A stretch of 64,000 bases of DNA, taken from assembly GCF_022458865.1 (NCBI RefSeq), contig NZ_JAJNMU010000006.1, positions 1-64,000 of the forward strand, read 5' to 3'. The position numbers and the translations under genes are program-made. Of the stretch, positions 55,821-64,000 are shown piece after piece. How positions within the stretch are numbered: the first letter of the stretch is position 1; each line of letters opens with the position of its first letter. The stretch is from Paenibacillus periandrae (GTDB lineage: Bacteria > Bacillota > Bacilli > Paenibacillales > NBRC-103111). The notes below the pieces were generated by a model. That model was not told the origin of the DNA, did not search any database, and saw nothing but the letters and a program-made list of their open reading frames with translations.

Positions 55821-56795
55821 CTATAACAATTCTTTTCTCAGCTGTTCCGCTGATTTGGGTGACAAATAACCGTATGGAATATCGAATACCGTTTTGGCTC
55901 CGACAAAACCTTCGCCAGCAAACTTATGGATGGCTCGGGCATAAGCTACCAGTACGCTGCCCGTAAATTCAGGATTGCTATCCAGGTTAAGTCCAAATTC
56001 TATGATCTGCTTGCTGTTGACGCCGGTCTTGCCGCTTCTGAATACAAGCCCACCATGAGGCATAGTCGCATGCTGTTCCTGCAATTCCTCAGCGCTAATA
56101 AAATGAACCACAGTCTCATAATCAGCAAAATAATTAGGCATCGTAGTAATCTCTTTTTCAATTCGTGACAGATCTTCTCCGGCTTCCGCCACAACATAAC
56201 ATTCTCTTAGATGCTTATCTCTCGTTGTTAATACGGGATCTTCGCCATTTCTGACTTTATTAACTGCCTCGTCATTAGGGATGGTATATTGGACAGCGTT
56301 CTTCACACCCTGAATTCGACGAATCGCATCCGAATGACCCTGGCTTACCCCTTTTCCCCAAAATGTATATTCTTTTCCTTCAGGCAGCACCACTTCAGCC
56401 AGCAAACGATTTAATGAAAACAATCCTGGGTCCCAGCCTGTTGAAATGACACTGGCATGTCCAGATTTTTTGGCTGAGGCTTCTACAGCATCAAAATATT
56501 CAGGGATTTTGCCGTGATTGTCAAAGCTGTCCACTGCATTGAACATGGACGCGATGTACGGACCTTGCTCCGGTAGATCCGTTGCCGAACCGCCACATAA
56601 TATCATCACATCGATTTTGCCTATGTAGGTATCGATTTTCGAAATATGAACCATTTCTACAGCTGATTCAATATCAGCGGGTTGACGTCTTGTAAATATC
56701 GCAACGAGCTCCATGTCTGCATTTTGCTGAATAGACGATTCCACACCTCGGCCTAAATTACCATAACCTACTATACCTACTTTTATTTTGTTCAT
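55821..56795 (-). CDS. ddh: meso-diaminopimelate D-dehydrogenase
   Basis: This 324-residue NADPH enzyme converts tetrahydrodipicolinate directly to meso-diaminopimelate for lysine and peptidoglycan. The Rossmann motif is VGIVGYGNLGRGVE at the N-terminus; LCGGSATDLPEQGPYIA, ISTGWDPGLFSLNRLLAEV and the HGGLVFRSG segment are characteristic. ATG 56795 has GGAGG. It is an unusual neighbour for sugar genes, ends at a strong terminator, and is probably transcribed alone. Confidence 0.93.
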   Translation of the reverse strand: MNKIKVGIVGYGNLGRGVESSIQQNADMELVAIFTRRQPADIESAVEMVHISKIDTYIGKIDVMILCGGSATDLPEQGPYIASMFNAVDSFDNHGKIPEYFDAVEASAKKSGHASVISTGWDPGLFSLNRLLAEVVLPEGKEYTFWGKGVSQGHSDAIRRIQGVKNAVQYTIPNDEAVNKVRNGEDPVLTTRDKHLRECYVVAEAGEDLSRIEKEITTMPNYFADYETVVHFISAEELQEQHATMPHGGLVFRSGKTGVNSKQIIEFGLNLDSNPEFTGSVLVAYARAIHKFAGEGFVGAKTVFDIPYGYLSPKSAEQLRKELL

Positions 56796-56879
56796 CACGA
56801 ATACCTCCATATTATAATAGCAATCTGCCCGTTCTAATATAACATGAAATGTAAGGATTGCACAAAAGATTTAAGTATG

Positions 56880-56920
56880 AAGTCCGGTGAAAATGAACCG
56901 CTGCGCTCATTATTCACCAT
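56880..56920. repeat. palindromic repeat, internally deleted copy
   Basis: AAGTCCGGTGAA, a short centre CGCTGCGC, and TTATTCACCA match the ends of the 16417 element joined together. It lies between araA and the ddh promoter. Confidence 0.65.
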
Positions 56921-56969
56921 ACCGCTGGGAAGATAGATAGACAAAAAGTGCTTCTTCACCAGTGGCGTA

Positions 56970-57009
56970 AAAAAGGAGCCTGTCACCTATTACGGGACAA
57001 AGCTCCTTA
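56970..57009 (-). terminator. rho-independent terminator of the ara operon
   Basis: AAGGAGC (56973-56979) and GCTCCTT (57002-57008) flank an inner GTCA-type stem; a T-run follows on the minus strand. It lies just after araA. Confidence 0.85.
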
Positions 57010-57021
57010 AATTAATTCTTC

Positions 57022-58512
57022 TTAGCGCAGGCGCCAGAACAGTTCATTCCACTTCAGTTCATTGCGGAATCCGCGCAGGCTGGTATCTTTATTAATAATG
57101 ACACTTTCGATACCCGTCATTTCTGCCCAGTCGAGCAGCTGATCAACGGTTACCACATAGGAGAACACGGTATGATGCGCGCCCCCGGCATAGATCCAGG
57201 CTTCAGCGGCTTCTTGCAGGGAAGGCTGGGATTTCCAGAGAACTCTCGCTACAGGGAGCTTGGGCATCGATTTATGCGGAGCTACAGCATCTACCTGACT
57301 GATGATCAAGCGGAAACGGCCACCCATATCGACCAAGGATGCGTTCACGGCTGCACCGGCACGACCATCAAAGGTCAGGCGCGCCGGATCTGCTTTGCCG
57401 CCAATGGAAAGTGGATGAACTTCAATTTTGGGACGCGTCGCTGCGATGGTTGGACAAACCTCGAGCATATGCGAGCCCAGCACCAATTCATTTCCCGGCT
57501 CCAGGTGATACGTGTAATCCTCCATGAATGAGGTTCCTTCGTTACCCGCAATAATTTTCATCATCCGTGTTAAAGCCGCTGTTTTCCAATCGCCTTCTCC
57601 GCCAAAGCCGTAGCCTTGACTCATCAACCGTTGAACCGCAAGGCCTGGAAGCTGCTTAATGCCATGCAAATCCTCAAAGCTGGTCGTGAAGGCACTGAAA
57701 CCGCCCTCTTGTAAAAAAGCCTTCATCCCGATTTCAATGCGCGCTTGCTCAAGAATCGAATCCTTCAATGCGCCCGGCGCACGTCCTTCGGCAGAAATAT
57801 CATACAGCTCTGAGTACTCATCAAACAAAGCATTGATTTGACTGCCCGATACATCATTAATCCGCTGAACCAAATCACCGACGCCATACCCATTGATCGA
57901 CCAGCCGAATTTAATCTGCGCTTCTACTTTATCACCTTCAGTCACCGCGACCTGACGCATATTGTCCCCAAAACGGGCCAGCTTCAAATTGCGGCTTTCG
58001 ATTACCGCGACAGCTGTGCGCATCCAGCCACCGATCCGCTCACGAACCTGAGCTTCCTCCCAATATCCGACTACAACCTTACGGACTATCCCCATACGAC
58101 TGCCGATAAAGCCATACTCACGATCTCCATGAGCCGATTGATTGGTGTTCATAAAATCCATATCGATCGTGTCCCATGGAATATCACGGTTGTATTGCGT
58201 ATGCAGATGCAGCAGCGGCTTGCGCAGCTCGGTCAGGCCGGCAATCCACATTTTGGCTGGAGAAAAGGTATGCATCCAGGTAATAATCCCCGCGCAGGCT
58301 GCGTCCGCATTAGCATCAATGCAAAGCTGGAGAATGGCATCTGGCGTTGTGAGCACACTTTTGAAGACGATTGAGTAAGGAATTGCGTTATCTCGGTCCA
58401 AGCCTTGTGTGATCTCGCGTGAATGCTGCTCGACTTCTAATAGTGTTTCAGGGCCGTACAAGTGTTGGCTTCCGGTAACGAACCAAAATTCGTAGGGTTT
58501 TATGGTTAGCAT
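57022..58512 (-). CDS. araA: L-arabinose isomerase
   Basis: This 496-residue manganese enzyme converts L-arabinose to L-ribulose. Family sequence is clear: FWFVTGSQHLYGPETL, GIITWMHTFSPAKMWI, LLHLHTQYNRDIPW, MDFMNLNQ-like MDFMNTNQSAHGDREYG and MEDYTYHLEPG with metal-ligand residues. It is the last gene of the araD-araB-araA operon, separated from araB by a 443-base repeat-rich gap. Confidence 0.96.
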   Translation of the reverse strand: MLTIKPYEFWFVTGSQHLYGPETLLEVEQHSREITQGLDRDNAIPYSIVFKSVLTTPDAILQLCIDANADAACAGIITWMHTFSPAKMWIAGLTELRKPLLHLHTQYNRDIPWDTIDMDFMNTNQSAHGDREYGFIGSRMGIVRKVVVGYWEEAQVRERIGGWMRTAVAVIESRNLKLARFGDNMRQVAVTEGDKVEAQIKFGWSINGYGVGDLVQRINDVSGSQINALFDEYSELYDISAEGRAPGALKDSILEQARIEIGMKAFLQEGGFSAFTTSFEDLHGIKQLPGLAVQRLMSQGYGFGGEGDWKTAALTRMMKIIAGNEGTSFMEDYTYHLEPGNELVLGSHMLEVCPTIAATRPKIEVHPLSIGGKADPARLTFDGRAGAAVNASLVDMGGRFRLIISQVDAVAPHKSMPKLPVARVLWKSQPSLQEAAEAWIYAGGAHHTVFSYVVTVDQLLDWAEMTGIESVIINKDTSLRGFRNELKWNELFWRLR

Positions 58513-58955
58513 GGCGGGTTAATCTCCTTTTTTCGACCCTCCCAAACCCTCCCTGTAGGGAGGGCCCCAAAGGGCGTTGCCCTCTGGACTCCCCTGACTG
58601 TCTGCAGACTGGGGTGTTCTCGGGGCGCTTTCGTCCCTGCGGGACACGCTTGGCTTTGGGTGCTGGGGTGCGGGTGCATAGTTTTGTTGTGTATTCGGGG
58701 CGCTTTTCGTCCCAATGGGACACGCTTGACTTTGGTGTATGGAGTTAGTTAGGGATAAGGGCACTTCGTTCCTCATGGAACATCAGCAGGGCGAGAACAG
58801 AGCGAGAGCAGGGCAAGAGCAGGGCAAGAGCAGGGCGAGAGCAACGACGACAGGGCAATGACGACAGGGCAATGACGACAAGGTAACGATGACAGAGCAA
58901 CGATAGTGCAACGACTGAGAGACTTCAGTGCAACTCAGCAGAGCGATTTTAGCGA
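58513..58955. repeat. repeat-rich non-coding spacer between araB and araA
   Basis: Two imperfect copies of a GGGGCGCTTTCGTCCC/GGGACACGCTTGGCTTTGG segment (58621-58665 and 58698-58742), each with its own GTCCC/GGGAC hairpin, are followed by short GC-rich direct repeats (AGAGCAGGGCA, CAATGACGACAGGG) at 58790-58890. The GC content is far above its neighbours. Open frames here are artefacts of the repeats. Confidence 0.6.
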
Positions 58956-60626
58956 TTATTTGATTTCTTCTTTGATGGCCTTTAGGCGCTTCATGACGTC
59001 GTTCGCGCCTCGGCCAAAGTAATCGTGAAGCTTGCAGTATTCCTGATACAGCTTCTCGTAGACCTCGACGTTAGCTGGAATCGGCTTGAACGTTTCCTCG
59101 CGGATGCGGGCCATTTGCTGGGCGGCTTCGACGATGGTGTCGTAGCCCCCGTTAGCGGAGCCGGCGGCAACAGCGCCAAACATAGCAGCGCCAAGCGCTG
59201 GCGTTTGTTTGGAAGCGGCGATTTTGATTTCGCGGTTGGTGACATCCGCGTAAATTTGCATCAGCAGCTTGTTCTTTTGCGGCAAGCCGCCGCAGGCGTA
59301 CAGTTCTTGGACTTCGACGCCATTATCATGGAAGGCGTCGACGATTTTGCGTGTGCCGAATGCAGTAGATTCCAGCAAGGCACGGTAAATTTCCTCAGGC
59401 TTGGTCAGCAGTGTGCAGCCGACCAGCAGACCGGTTAAGTCGGTATCGACCAACACGGAACGGTTGCCGTTCCACCAATCCAGAGCAAGCAATCCGGATT
59501 GTCCAGGCAGGTAGGCGGATGCTTGACGTTCCAGCCATTCGTGGACGGTAATATTATCGCTTGCTGCGGCTTCGTGCACGTAAGCTGGGACGGCTTGCTC
59601 TACATACCAGGCAAAGATATCGCCTACGGCGGACTGACCGGCTTCATAGCCCATATAGCCGGGGATGATTCCGTCCTCGACGACGCCGCACATGCCTTCG
59701 ACCTGCTTTTCATGGTCGCCAAGCAGCATATGGCAAATCGATGTGCCCATCGCCATCACGAGCTTGCCAGGTGTGACGACGCCAACAGCGGGAACCGCGG
59801 CATGAGCATCCACATTGCCAACAGCTACTGCTGTACCGGCTTTGAGTCCTGTCAGTGCGGCCATAGCTTCAGTCAACCCGCCTGCTTTGGTGCCAAGAGG
59901 CAGAACCTCTCCTCGCAGCTTGGTGTCCGTTAAATGCTCGAGTCTTGGATCCAATGCTTTGAAAAAATCTTTGCTCGGGTATCCCTCCTGCTTATGCCAG
60001 ATCGATTTGTAGCCTGCCGTACAGCTGTTGCGGACCGTATTGCCTGTCATTTGCGCGATAACCCAGTCAGTCGCTTCCAGAAATAAGTCCGTGCGCTCAT
60101 AAATATGAGGCGCTTCATTCAGTACTTGCCAGATCTTCGCAATCATCCATTCGGACGATATTTTGCCACCGTAACGCGGCAGGAACGCTTCTCCGCGCTG
60201 CTCAGCAATTTCATTCAGCAGATTGGCTTCATCCTGAGCCGCATGATGCTTCCACAGCTTCAGCCAGCTATGGGGCTGATCCTTCAGCTCGGGATCGAAG
60301 CATAACGGTACCCCTTTTGCATCAACAGGCAGCATCGTACACGCTGTAAAATCAATGCCCAACCCGATCACATCAGCCGGATCGATACCAGATTGCTTCA
60401 GCACTGCCGGAATCGATTGTTTGAGTACAGTCATATAATCCGCAGGATGCTGCAATGCCCAATCCATTTCCAGCTTGACATTGGATTCCGGCAGCTGCTC
60501 GTCAATAACATTATGCGGATACGGCGTAACATGATCCGCCAGCTCCGTTCCGTCGCTTAAATCGACCAGCACGGCTCGGCCGGATTCAGTTCCGTAATCG
60601 ACACCAATTGCATATTTGTTGCCCAA
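58956..60626 (-). CDS. araB: L-ribulokinase
   Basis: This 556-residue FGGY kinase phosphorylates L-ribulose. Motifs: [18 protein letters not shown] (phosphate 1), [26 protein letters not shown] (phosphate 2) and [20 protein letters not shown] (adenosine). GGAGG lies 8 bases before TTG 60626 (giving [10 protein letters not shown]), making it the best start; ATG 60641 would have no ribosome site. The gap to araD is 19 bases. Confidence 0.95.
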   Translation of the reverse strand: MGNKYAIGVDYGTESGRAVLVDLSDGTELADHVTPYPHNVIDEQLPESNVKLEMDWALQHPADYMTVLKQSIPAVLKQSGIDPADVIGLGIDFTACTMLPVDAKGVPLCFDPELKDQPHSWLKLWKHHAAQDEANLLNEIAEQRGEAFLPRYGGKISSEWMIAKIWQVLNEAPHIYERTDLFLEATDWVIAQMTGNTVRNSCTAGYKSIWHKQEGYPSKDFFKALDPRLEHLTDTKLRGEVLPLGTKAGGLTEAMAALTGLKAGTAVAVGNVDAHAAVPAVGVVTPGKLVMAMGTSICHMLLGDHEKQVEGMCGVVEDGIIPGYMGYEAGQSAVGDIFAWYVEQAVPAYVHEAAASDNITVHEWLERQASAYLPGQSGLLALDWWNGNRSVLVDTDLTGLLVGCTLLTKPEEIYRALLESTAFGTRKIVDAFHDNGVEVQELYACGGLPQKNKLLMQIYADVTNREIKIAASKQTPALGAAMFGAVAAGSANGGYDTIVEAAQQMARIREETFKPIPANVEVYEKLYQEYCKLHDYFGRGANDVMKRLKAIKEEIK

Positions 60627-60645
60627 CCTGTTCGCCTCCATCGCT

Positions 60646-61341
60646 TTATTTTTGTCCGTAATATGCGTTAGCACCGTGTTTTCTCAAAAAATGCCGATCC
60701 AGCAGCACTTGATCCATCGGAGCAATCTGCGGATTCAATTGGTACGTATGGTAAGCCATTTTGGCGACTTCCTCCAGCACAACAGCATTGTGAACAGCAT
60801 CATGAGCGTCCTTACCCCAAGCGAATGGAGCATGACAATTGACCAATACACCAGGAATTTGCCGTGGATTCCGCTTTAAATTGTGAAAGGTTTCAATAAT
60901 CACATTCCCGGTCTCCAGCTCGTAAGCGCCTTCAATCTCATCCTTCGTCATATTACGTGTGCAGGGCACTTCTCCGTAAAAATAATCCGCCTGCGTCGTA
61001 CCGAGAGCCGGAATCGGTCTGCCAGCCTGTGCCCAGCTCGTCGCCCAAGGCGAATGGGTATGTACAATTCCGCCAATATCTTCAAAAGCGCGGTATAAAG
61101 CCAAATGCGTAGGCGTGTCGGATGAAGGACGATAGCTGCCCTCCACAATAGTTCCTTGCAAATCCACAACGACCAAATCGTTCGCCTGTAATTCCTCATA
61201 AGGCACACCGCTTGGCTTAATGACCACCAGTCCGCGTTCACGGTCAATTCCACTCACATTGCCCCATGTAAAGGTGACCAAGCCGTACTTTGGCAAATCC
61301 AGATTAGCCTGCAGCACTTCCTGCTTTAATTTTTTTAACAA
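60646..61341 (-). CDS. araD: L-ribulose-5-phosphate 4-epimerase
   Basis: This 231-residue zinc enzyme makes D-xylulose 5-phosphate, the last step of arabinose catabolism. Class II aldolase motifs: [32 protein letters not shown] and the zinc histidines in [13 protein letters not shown]. The TTG at 61341 ([16 protein letters not shown]) gives the canonical 231-residue length with AAAGG upstream; a longer frame to 61422 extends through the promoter and operator and is not credible. It is the first gene of the operon. Confidence 0.94.
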   Translation of the reverse strand: MLKKLKQEVLQANLDLPKYGLVTFTWGNVSGIDRERGLVVIKPSGVPYEELQANDLVVVDLQGTIVEGSYRPSSDTPTHLALYRAFEDIGGIVHTHSPWATSWAQAGRPIPALGTTQADYFYGEVPCTRNMTKDEIEGAYELETGNVIIETFHNLKRNPRQIPGVLVNCHAPFAWGKDAHDAVHNAVVLEEVAKMAYHTYQLNPQIAPMDQVLLDRHFLRKHGANAYYGQK

Positions 61342-61392
61342 ACGGTTCCACACCTTTCCTGAAATCGAGTTTGTTCTCACTTCACAATACCC

Positions 61393-61421
61393 ATTATATA
61401 TTTGTACGTACAAATTTTCCA
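61393..61421 (-). promoter_or_regulatory. araDBA promoter with AraR-type operator (61400-61415)
   Basis: ATTTGTACGTACAAAT (61400-61415) is a perfect palindrome identical in form to the AraR operator of Bacillus. On the minus strand a perfect TATAAT -10 box (61393-61398) lies one base downstream of it, and a weak -35 (TGGAAA) lies just upstream, so the operator fills the spacer. AraR bound here would block RNA polymerase. No araR gene is in the window. Confidence 0.85.
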
Positions 61422-61439
61422 CTTCTATTTTTTAACTTT

Positions 61440-61530
61440 CTAAAAGTCCTGTGAATAATGTCCCGCTACACGTCAAAATATCTTCCTAACGCTGTTGTTT
61501 CCCGTTTAACAGAAACACAGATCCTAATGT
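61440..61530. repeat. palindromic repeat, half copy of the long type
   Basis: CTAAAAGTCCTGTGAATAAT, CGTCAAAATATCTTCCTAAC and GCTGTTGTTTCCCGTTTAAC match, with changes, one half of the 39801-39974 element including its inner GTTTCC arm. Confidence 0.65.
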
Positions 61531-61912
61531 AACGAATTCATGCTGAAATGGTAAAAAACAAAAATGAATTGCGGGCCAGACAAATCAAGGTGTTTGAGGA
61601 TAACCGTATAGATGATGACCTGCACTTAAATATATTTGTCTGGGCTACGATTATCCTTTCACCGTGATGCGAGATGTATTTAAAACGCGTATTAGTATCA
61701 TGATGGGGAATACGTTAAAGTTTTGTTTACTAAAATGAAAGAGTAGTCCTATAGATTAGTTCTTATACGTATACCACAATATGGTATATTTAGCTTGTTC
61801 GGAAGCACCGACAAAGAAAATCCCCGCGCAGCTGCGTGAGGATTTTTCTTATTTGAACAATTTCTTAAGAAACTTAAATATATCAAAGCTTGTTCGTCTA
61901 TACCACCTTTTG
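61531..61912. other. intergenic region with terminator (61815-61850)
   Basis: No gene is seen. Two outward arms, GGGCCAGACAAAT (61573-61585) and ATTTGTCTGGGCT (61634-61646), form an 11 of 13 inverted repeat. At 61815-61850 AAAATCC/GGATTTT with inner CGCGCAG/CTGCGTG form a terminator for the collagen-like gene on the minus strand. Confidence 0.5.
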
Positions 61913-64000
61913 CTAAGGCTGTATTAAAGCGCCTGTAAAAGTGATGGCTCCGACAGCATTAGCCGTACCGATAGTAGTTAATCCGTCTAATGAATACGTT
62001 ACATTACCGGTTCCAGGGGTTAAATCAACATGGTTCACACTTGTAGCTGCAAACGTGTTGTTCCCGGTCCCATGTTGATTAATGCTGAAAATAACAGTTG
62101 CTCCACGAAGAATTTGTAATTGAACTATTGTATTACCTGCCGTATCTTGCCAACCAACGAGACCAGTTAACCACACGCGACTTCCAGCAGGAACCCCTGT
62201 TATCGTGATCGTTTTTAATGTAACCGGGGCAAGGCCTATCGCGATTGCTGAACTACCAGTGGTATTTGGAGTATTTTCAGATACCTGAAATTGCTGGAAA
62301 ACCCCGCCTTGTGGGCCTTGCGGCCCTTGTGCACCTTGCGGGCCTTGCAGTCCTTGCGGGCCTTGTGCACCTTGCGGGCCTTGCAGTCCTTGCGGGCCTT
62401 GCAAGCCTTGCGGGCCTTGTGCACCTTGCGGGCCTTGCAAGCCTTGCGGCCCTTGTGCACCTTGCGGGCCTTGCAAGCCTTGTGGGCCTTGCAAGCCTTG
62501 TGGGCCTTGCAGTCCTTGCGGTCCTTGTGCACCTTGCGGGCCTTGCAGACCTTGTGGCCCTTGTGCACCTTGCGGGCCTTGCAAGCCTTGTGGGCCTTGC
62601 AGGCCTTGCGGGCCTTGCAAGCCTTGTGGTCCTTGCAGTCCTTGCGGGCCTTGCAGACCTTGCGGGCCTTGCAGACCTTGCGGCCCTTGCAAGCCTTGTG
62701 GTCCTTGCAGTCCTTGTGGTCCTTGCAGACCTTGCGGCCCTTGTGCACCTTGAGGCCCTTGGGTACCTTGAGGTCCTTGTAGACCTTGCGGCCCTTGGGC
62801 ACCTTGCGGGCCTTGCAAGCCTTGTGGTCCTTGCAGTCCTTGCGGGCCTTGCGGGCCTTGTGCACCTTGCGGGCCTTGCAAGCCTTGTGGTCCTTGCAGT
62901 CCTTGCGGGCCTTGCAAGCCTTGTGGTCCCTGCAGACCTTGCGGGCCTTGCAAGCCTTGTGGTCCTTGCAGACCTTGCGGCCCTTGTGCACCTTGCGGGC
63001 CTTGCAAGCCTTGTGGTCCTTGCAGTCCTTGCGGGCCTTGTGGTCCCTGCAGACCTTGCGGGCCTTGCAAGCCTTGTGGTCCTTGCAGTCCTTGCGGCCC
63101 TTGTGCACCTTGCGGGCCTTGCAAGCCTTGCGGGCCTTGTGCACCTTGCGGGCCTTGTGCACCTTGTGCACCTTGCGGGCCTTGTGCACCTTGCGGGCCT
63201 TGCAGACCTTGCGGGCCTTGCAGACCTTGCGGGCCTTGTGCACCTTGCGGTCCTTGCAGACCTTGCGGGCCTTGTGCACCTTGCGGGCCTTGCAGACCTT
63301 GCGGGCCTTGTGCACCTTGCTGTCCTTGCAGACCTTGCGGGCCTTGTGCACCTTGCGGGCCTTGCAGACCTTGCGGCCCTTGTGCACCTTGCGGGCCTTG
63401 CAGACCTTGCGGGCCTTGTATACCTTGCGGTCCTTGCAGACCTTGCGGGCCTTGTGCACCTTGTGGTCCTTGCAGACCTTGCGGGCCTTGTATACCTTGC
63501 GGGCCTTGCAGACCTTGCGGCCCTTGTGCACCTTGCTGGCCTTGCAAGCCTTGTGGTCCTTGCAGACCTTGCGGGCCTTGCAAGCCTTGTGGTCCTTGTA
63601 TGCCTTGCGGCCCTTGGGCACCTTGAGGCCCTTGGGTACCTTGAGGTCCTTGAACACCCTGAGGTCCTTGAGGTCCTTGAGGTCCTTGTATACCTTGCTG
63701 CCCTTGAGCACCCTGAGGTCCTTGATCACCCTGCGGCCCTTGAGCACCTTGAGGTCCTTGATCCCCCTGAGGTCCTTGCAAGCCTTGAGGCCCTTGGGCA
63801 CCTTGGGCACCTTGGGCACCTTGGGCACCTTGGGCACCTTGGGCACCTTGGGCACCTTGCGCTCCTTGCGAGCCTTGTGGTCCTTGCAGACCTTGCGGTC
63901 CTTGCACACCTTGTGGGCCTTGTATGCCTTGCGGCCCTTGGGTACCTTGAGGTCCTTGATCACCCTGAGGTCCTTGAGGTCCTTGTAACCCTTGAGGCCC
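61913..64000 (-). CDS. collagen-like Gly-X-Gln repeat protein (exosporium/spore-surface type), 5' partial
   Basis: The frame is open from the right edge, so the true start lies outside the window; the GTG at 63907 is just a repeat codon. At least 560 residues are Gly-X-Gln triplets, nearly always alternating GPQ with GLQ, GAQ, GIQ, GTQ, GDQ or GVQ, and then a non-repetitive C-terminal domain of about 130 residues ([20 protein letters not shown] to TFTGALIQP). This plan, collagen-like stalk plus beta-rich C-terminal head, matches BclA-like filaments of spores. The head resembles trimerising jelly-roll domains, but I cannot assign a family. Long open frames on other frames and strands here are repeat by-products. 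Confidence 0.85.
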   Translation of the reverse strand, partial: GPQGLQGPQGPQGDQGPQGTQGPQGIQGPQGVQGPQGLQGPQGSQGAQGAQGAQGAQGAQGAQGAQGAQGPQGLQGPQGDQGPQGAQGPQGDQGPQGAQGQQGIQGPQGPQGPQGVQGPQGTQGPQGAQGPQGIQGPQGLQGPQGLQGPQGLQGQQGAQGPQGLQGPQGIQGPQGLQGPQGAQGPQGLQGPQGIQGPQGLQGPQGAQGPQGLQGPQGAQGPQGLQGQQGAQGPQGLQGPQGAQGPQGLQGPQGAQGPQGLQGPQGLQGPQGAQGPQGAQGAQGPQGAQGPQGLQGPQGAQGPQGLQGPQGLQGPQGLQGPQGPQGLQGPQGLQGPQGAQGPQGLQGPQGLQGPQGLQGPQGLQGPQGLQGPQGLQGPQGAQGPQGPQGLQGPQGLQGPQGAQGPQGLQGPQGTQGPQGAQGPQGLQGPQGLQGPQGLQGPQGLQGPQGLQGPQGLQGPQGLQGPQGLQGPQGLQGPQGAQGPQGLQGPQGAQGPQGLQGPQGLQGPQGLQGPQGAQGPQGLQGPQGAQGPQGLQGPQGLQGPQGAQGPQGLQGPQGAQGPQGPQGGVFQQFQVSENTPNTTGSSAIAIGLAPVTLKTITITGVPAGSRVWLTGLVGWQDTAGNTIVQLQILRGATVIFSINQHGTGNNTFAATSVNHVDLTPGTGNVTYSLDGLTTIGTANAVGAITFTGALIQP

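Noticed and set aside
58519-58776. Small Pro/Arg-rich proteins between araB and araA
   Set aside because: They overlap in three frames across GC-rich repeats and have no ribosome sites.
60641-60674. Upstream starts for araB overlapping araD
   Set aside because: GGAGG at the right distance favours TTG 60626, and the family N-terminus begins there.
62236-63988. Lys/Arg-rich 575-residue and Leu/Arg-rich 400-residue proteins
   Set aside because: They are alternate-frame and antisense readings of the Gly-X-Gln repeats with extreme composition and no start signals.

Overview
The window reads as a chromosomal segment of a spore-forming, plant-polysaccharide-degrading Gram-positive of the Paenibacillus/Cohnella type (inference). 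The evidence is a Bacillus-like housekeeping and sporulation neighbourhood (yutD, lipA, lytH/yunA-like, yunB), a spore-surface type collagen-like protein, strong AGGAGG ribosome sites with frequent TTG starts, and many lplABC-type sugar ABC systems paired with large membrane-bound AraC regulators.

Layout. 1-8000: a nonsense-broken membrane-protein gene, then yutD-lipA (minus), larB-larC (plus) for the nickel-pincer cofactor, a detached LarC C-terminal domain on the opposite strand, lytH and yunB. 8.1-12.6 kb: sugar isomerase/epimerase-like TIM barrel plus a complete solute-binding protein/permease/permease set. 12.9-13.6 kb: a chimeric ruin of a solute-binding protein and a mannonate dehydratase. 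13.6-19.7 kb: solute-binding protein, enolase-superfamily enzyme, DapA-family lyase, GntR/FCD regulator and aldehyde dehydrogenase, which look like a sugar-acid to alpha-ketoglutarate route. 19.9-27.7 kb: a second transporter, AraC-type sensor and GH43 glycosidase. 27.9-31.9 kb: AraC-type sensor with an orphan solute-binding protein.

32.3-47.7 kb is the most interesting block. A LacI regulator faces a long minus-strand operon: binding protein, two permeases, a DUF5060/apiosidase-like hydrolase, a FucI-like isomerase, a two-subunit transketolase, an FGGY kinase, two more apiosidase-like paralogues (one without recognisable catalytic residues) and a beta-propeller lactonase. This gene set fits uptake and catabolism of a branched pentose such as D-apiose from pectic side chains: hydrolysis, isomerisation, phosphorylation, then transketolase cleavage (inference). 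48-55.5 kb: sulfatase, AraC-type sensor and a third lplABC-type transporter. 55.7-61.4 kb: AraC remnant, meso-diaminopimelate dehydrogenase and an araD-araB-araA operon behind a perfect AraR-type operator. 61.9 kb to the right edge: a giant Gly-X-Gln collagen-like gene, 5' incomplete.

Two dispersed repeat families run through the window: a hairpin element sitting directly on ribosome binding sites (2.0, 8.0, 11.6 and 22.4 kb), and a long palindromic element at or between gene ends (16.4, 17.5, 39.8, 56.9 and 61.4 kb). None of the four transporter sets encodes its own ATPase, so they probably share an MsmX-type ATPase encoded elsewhere.
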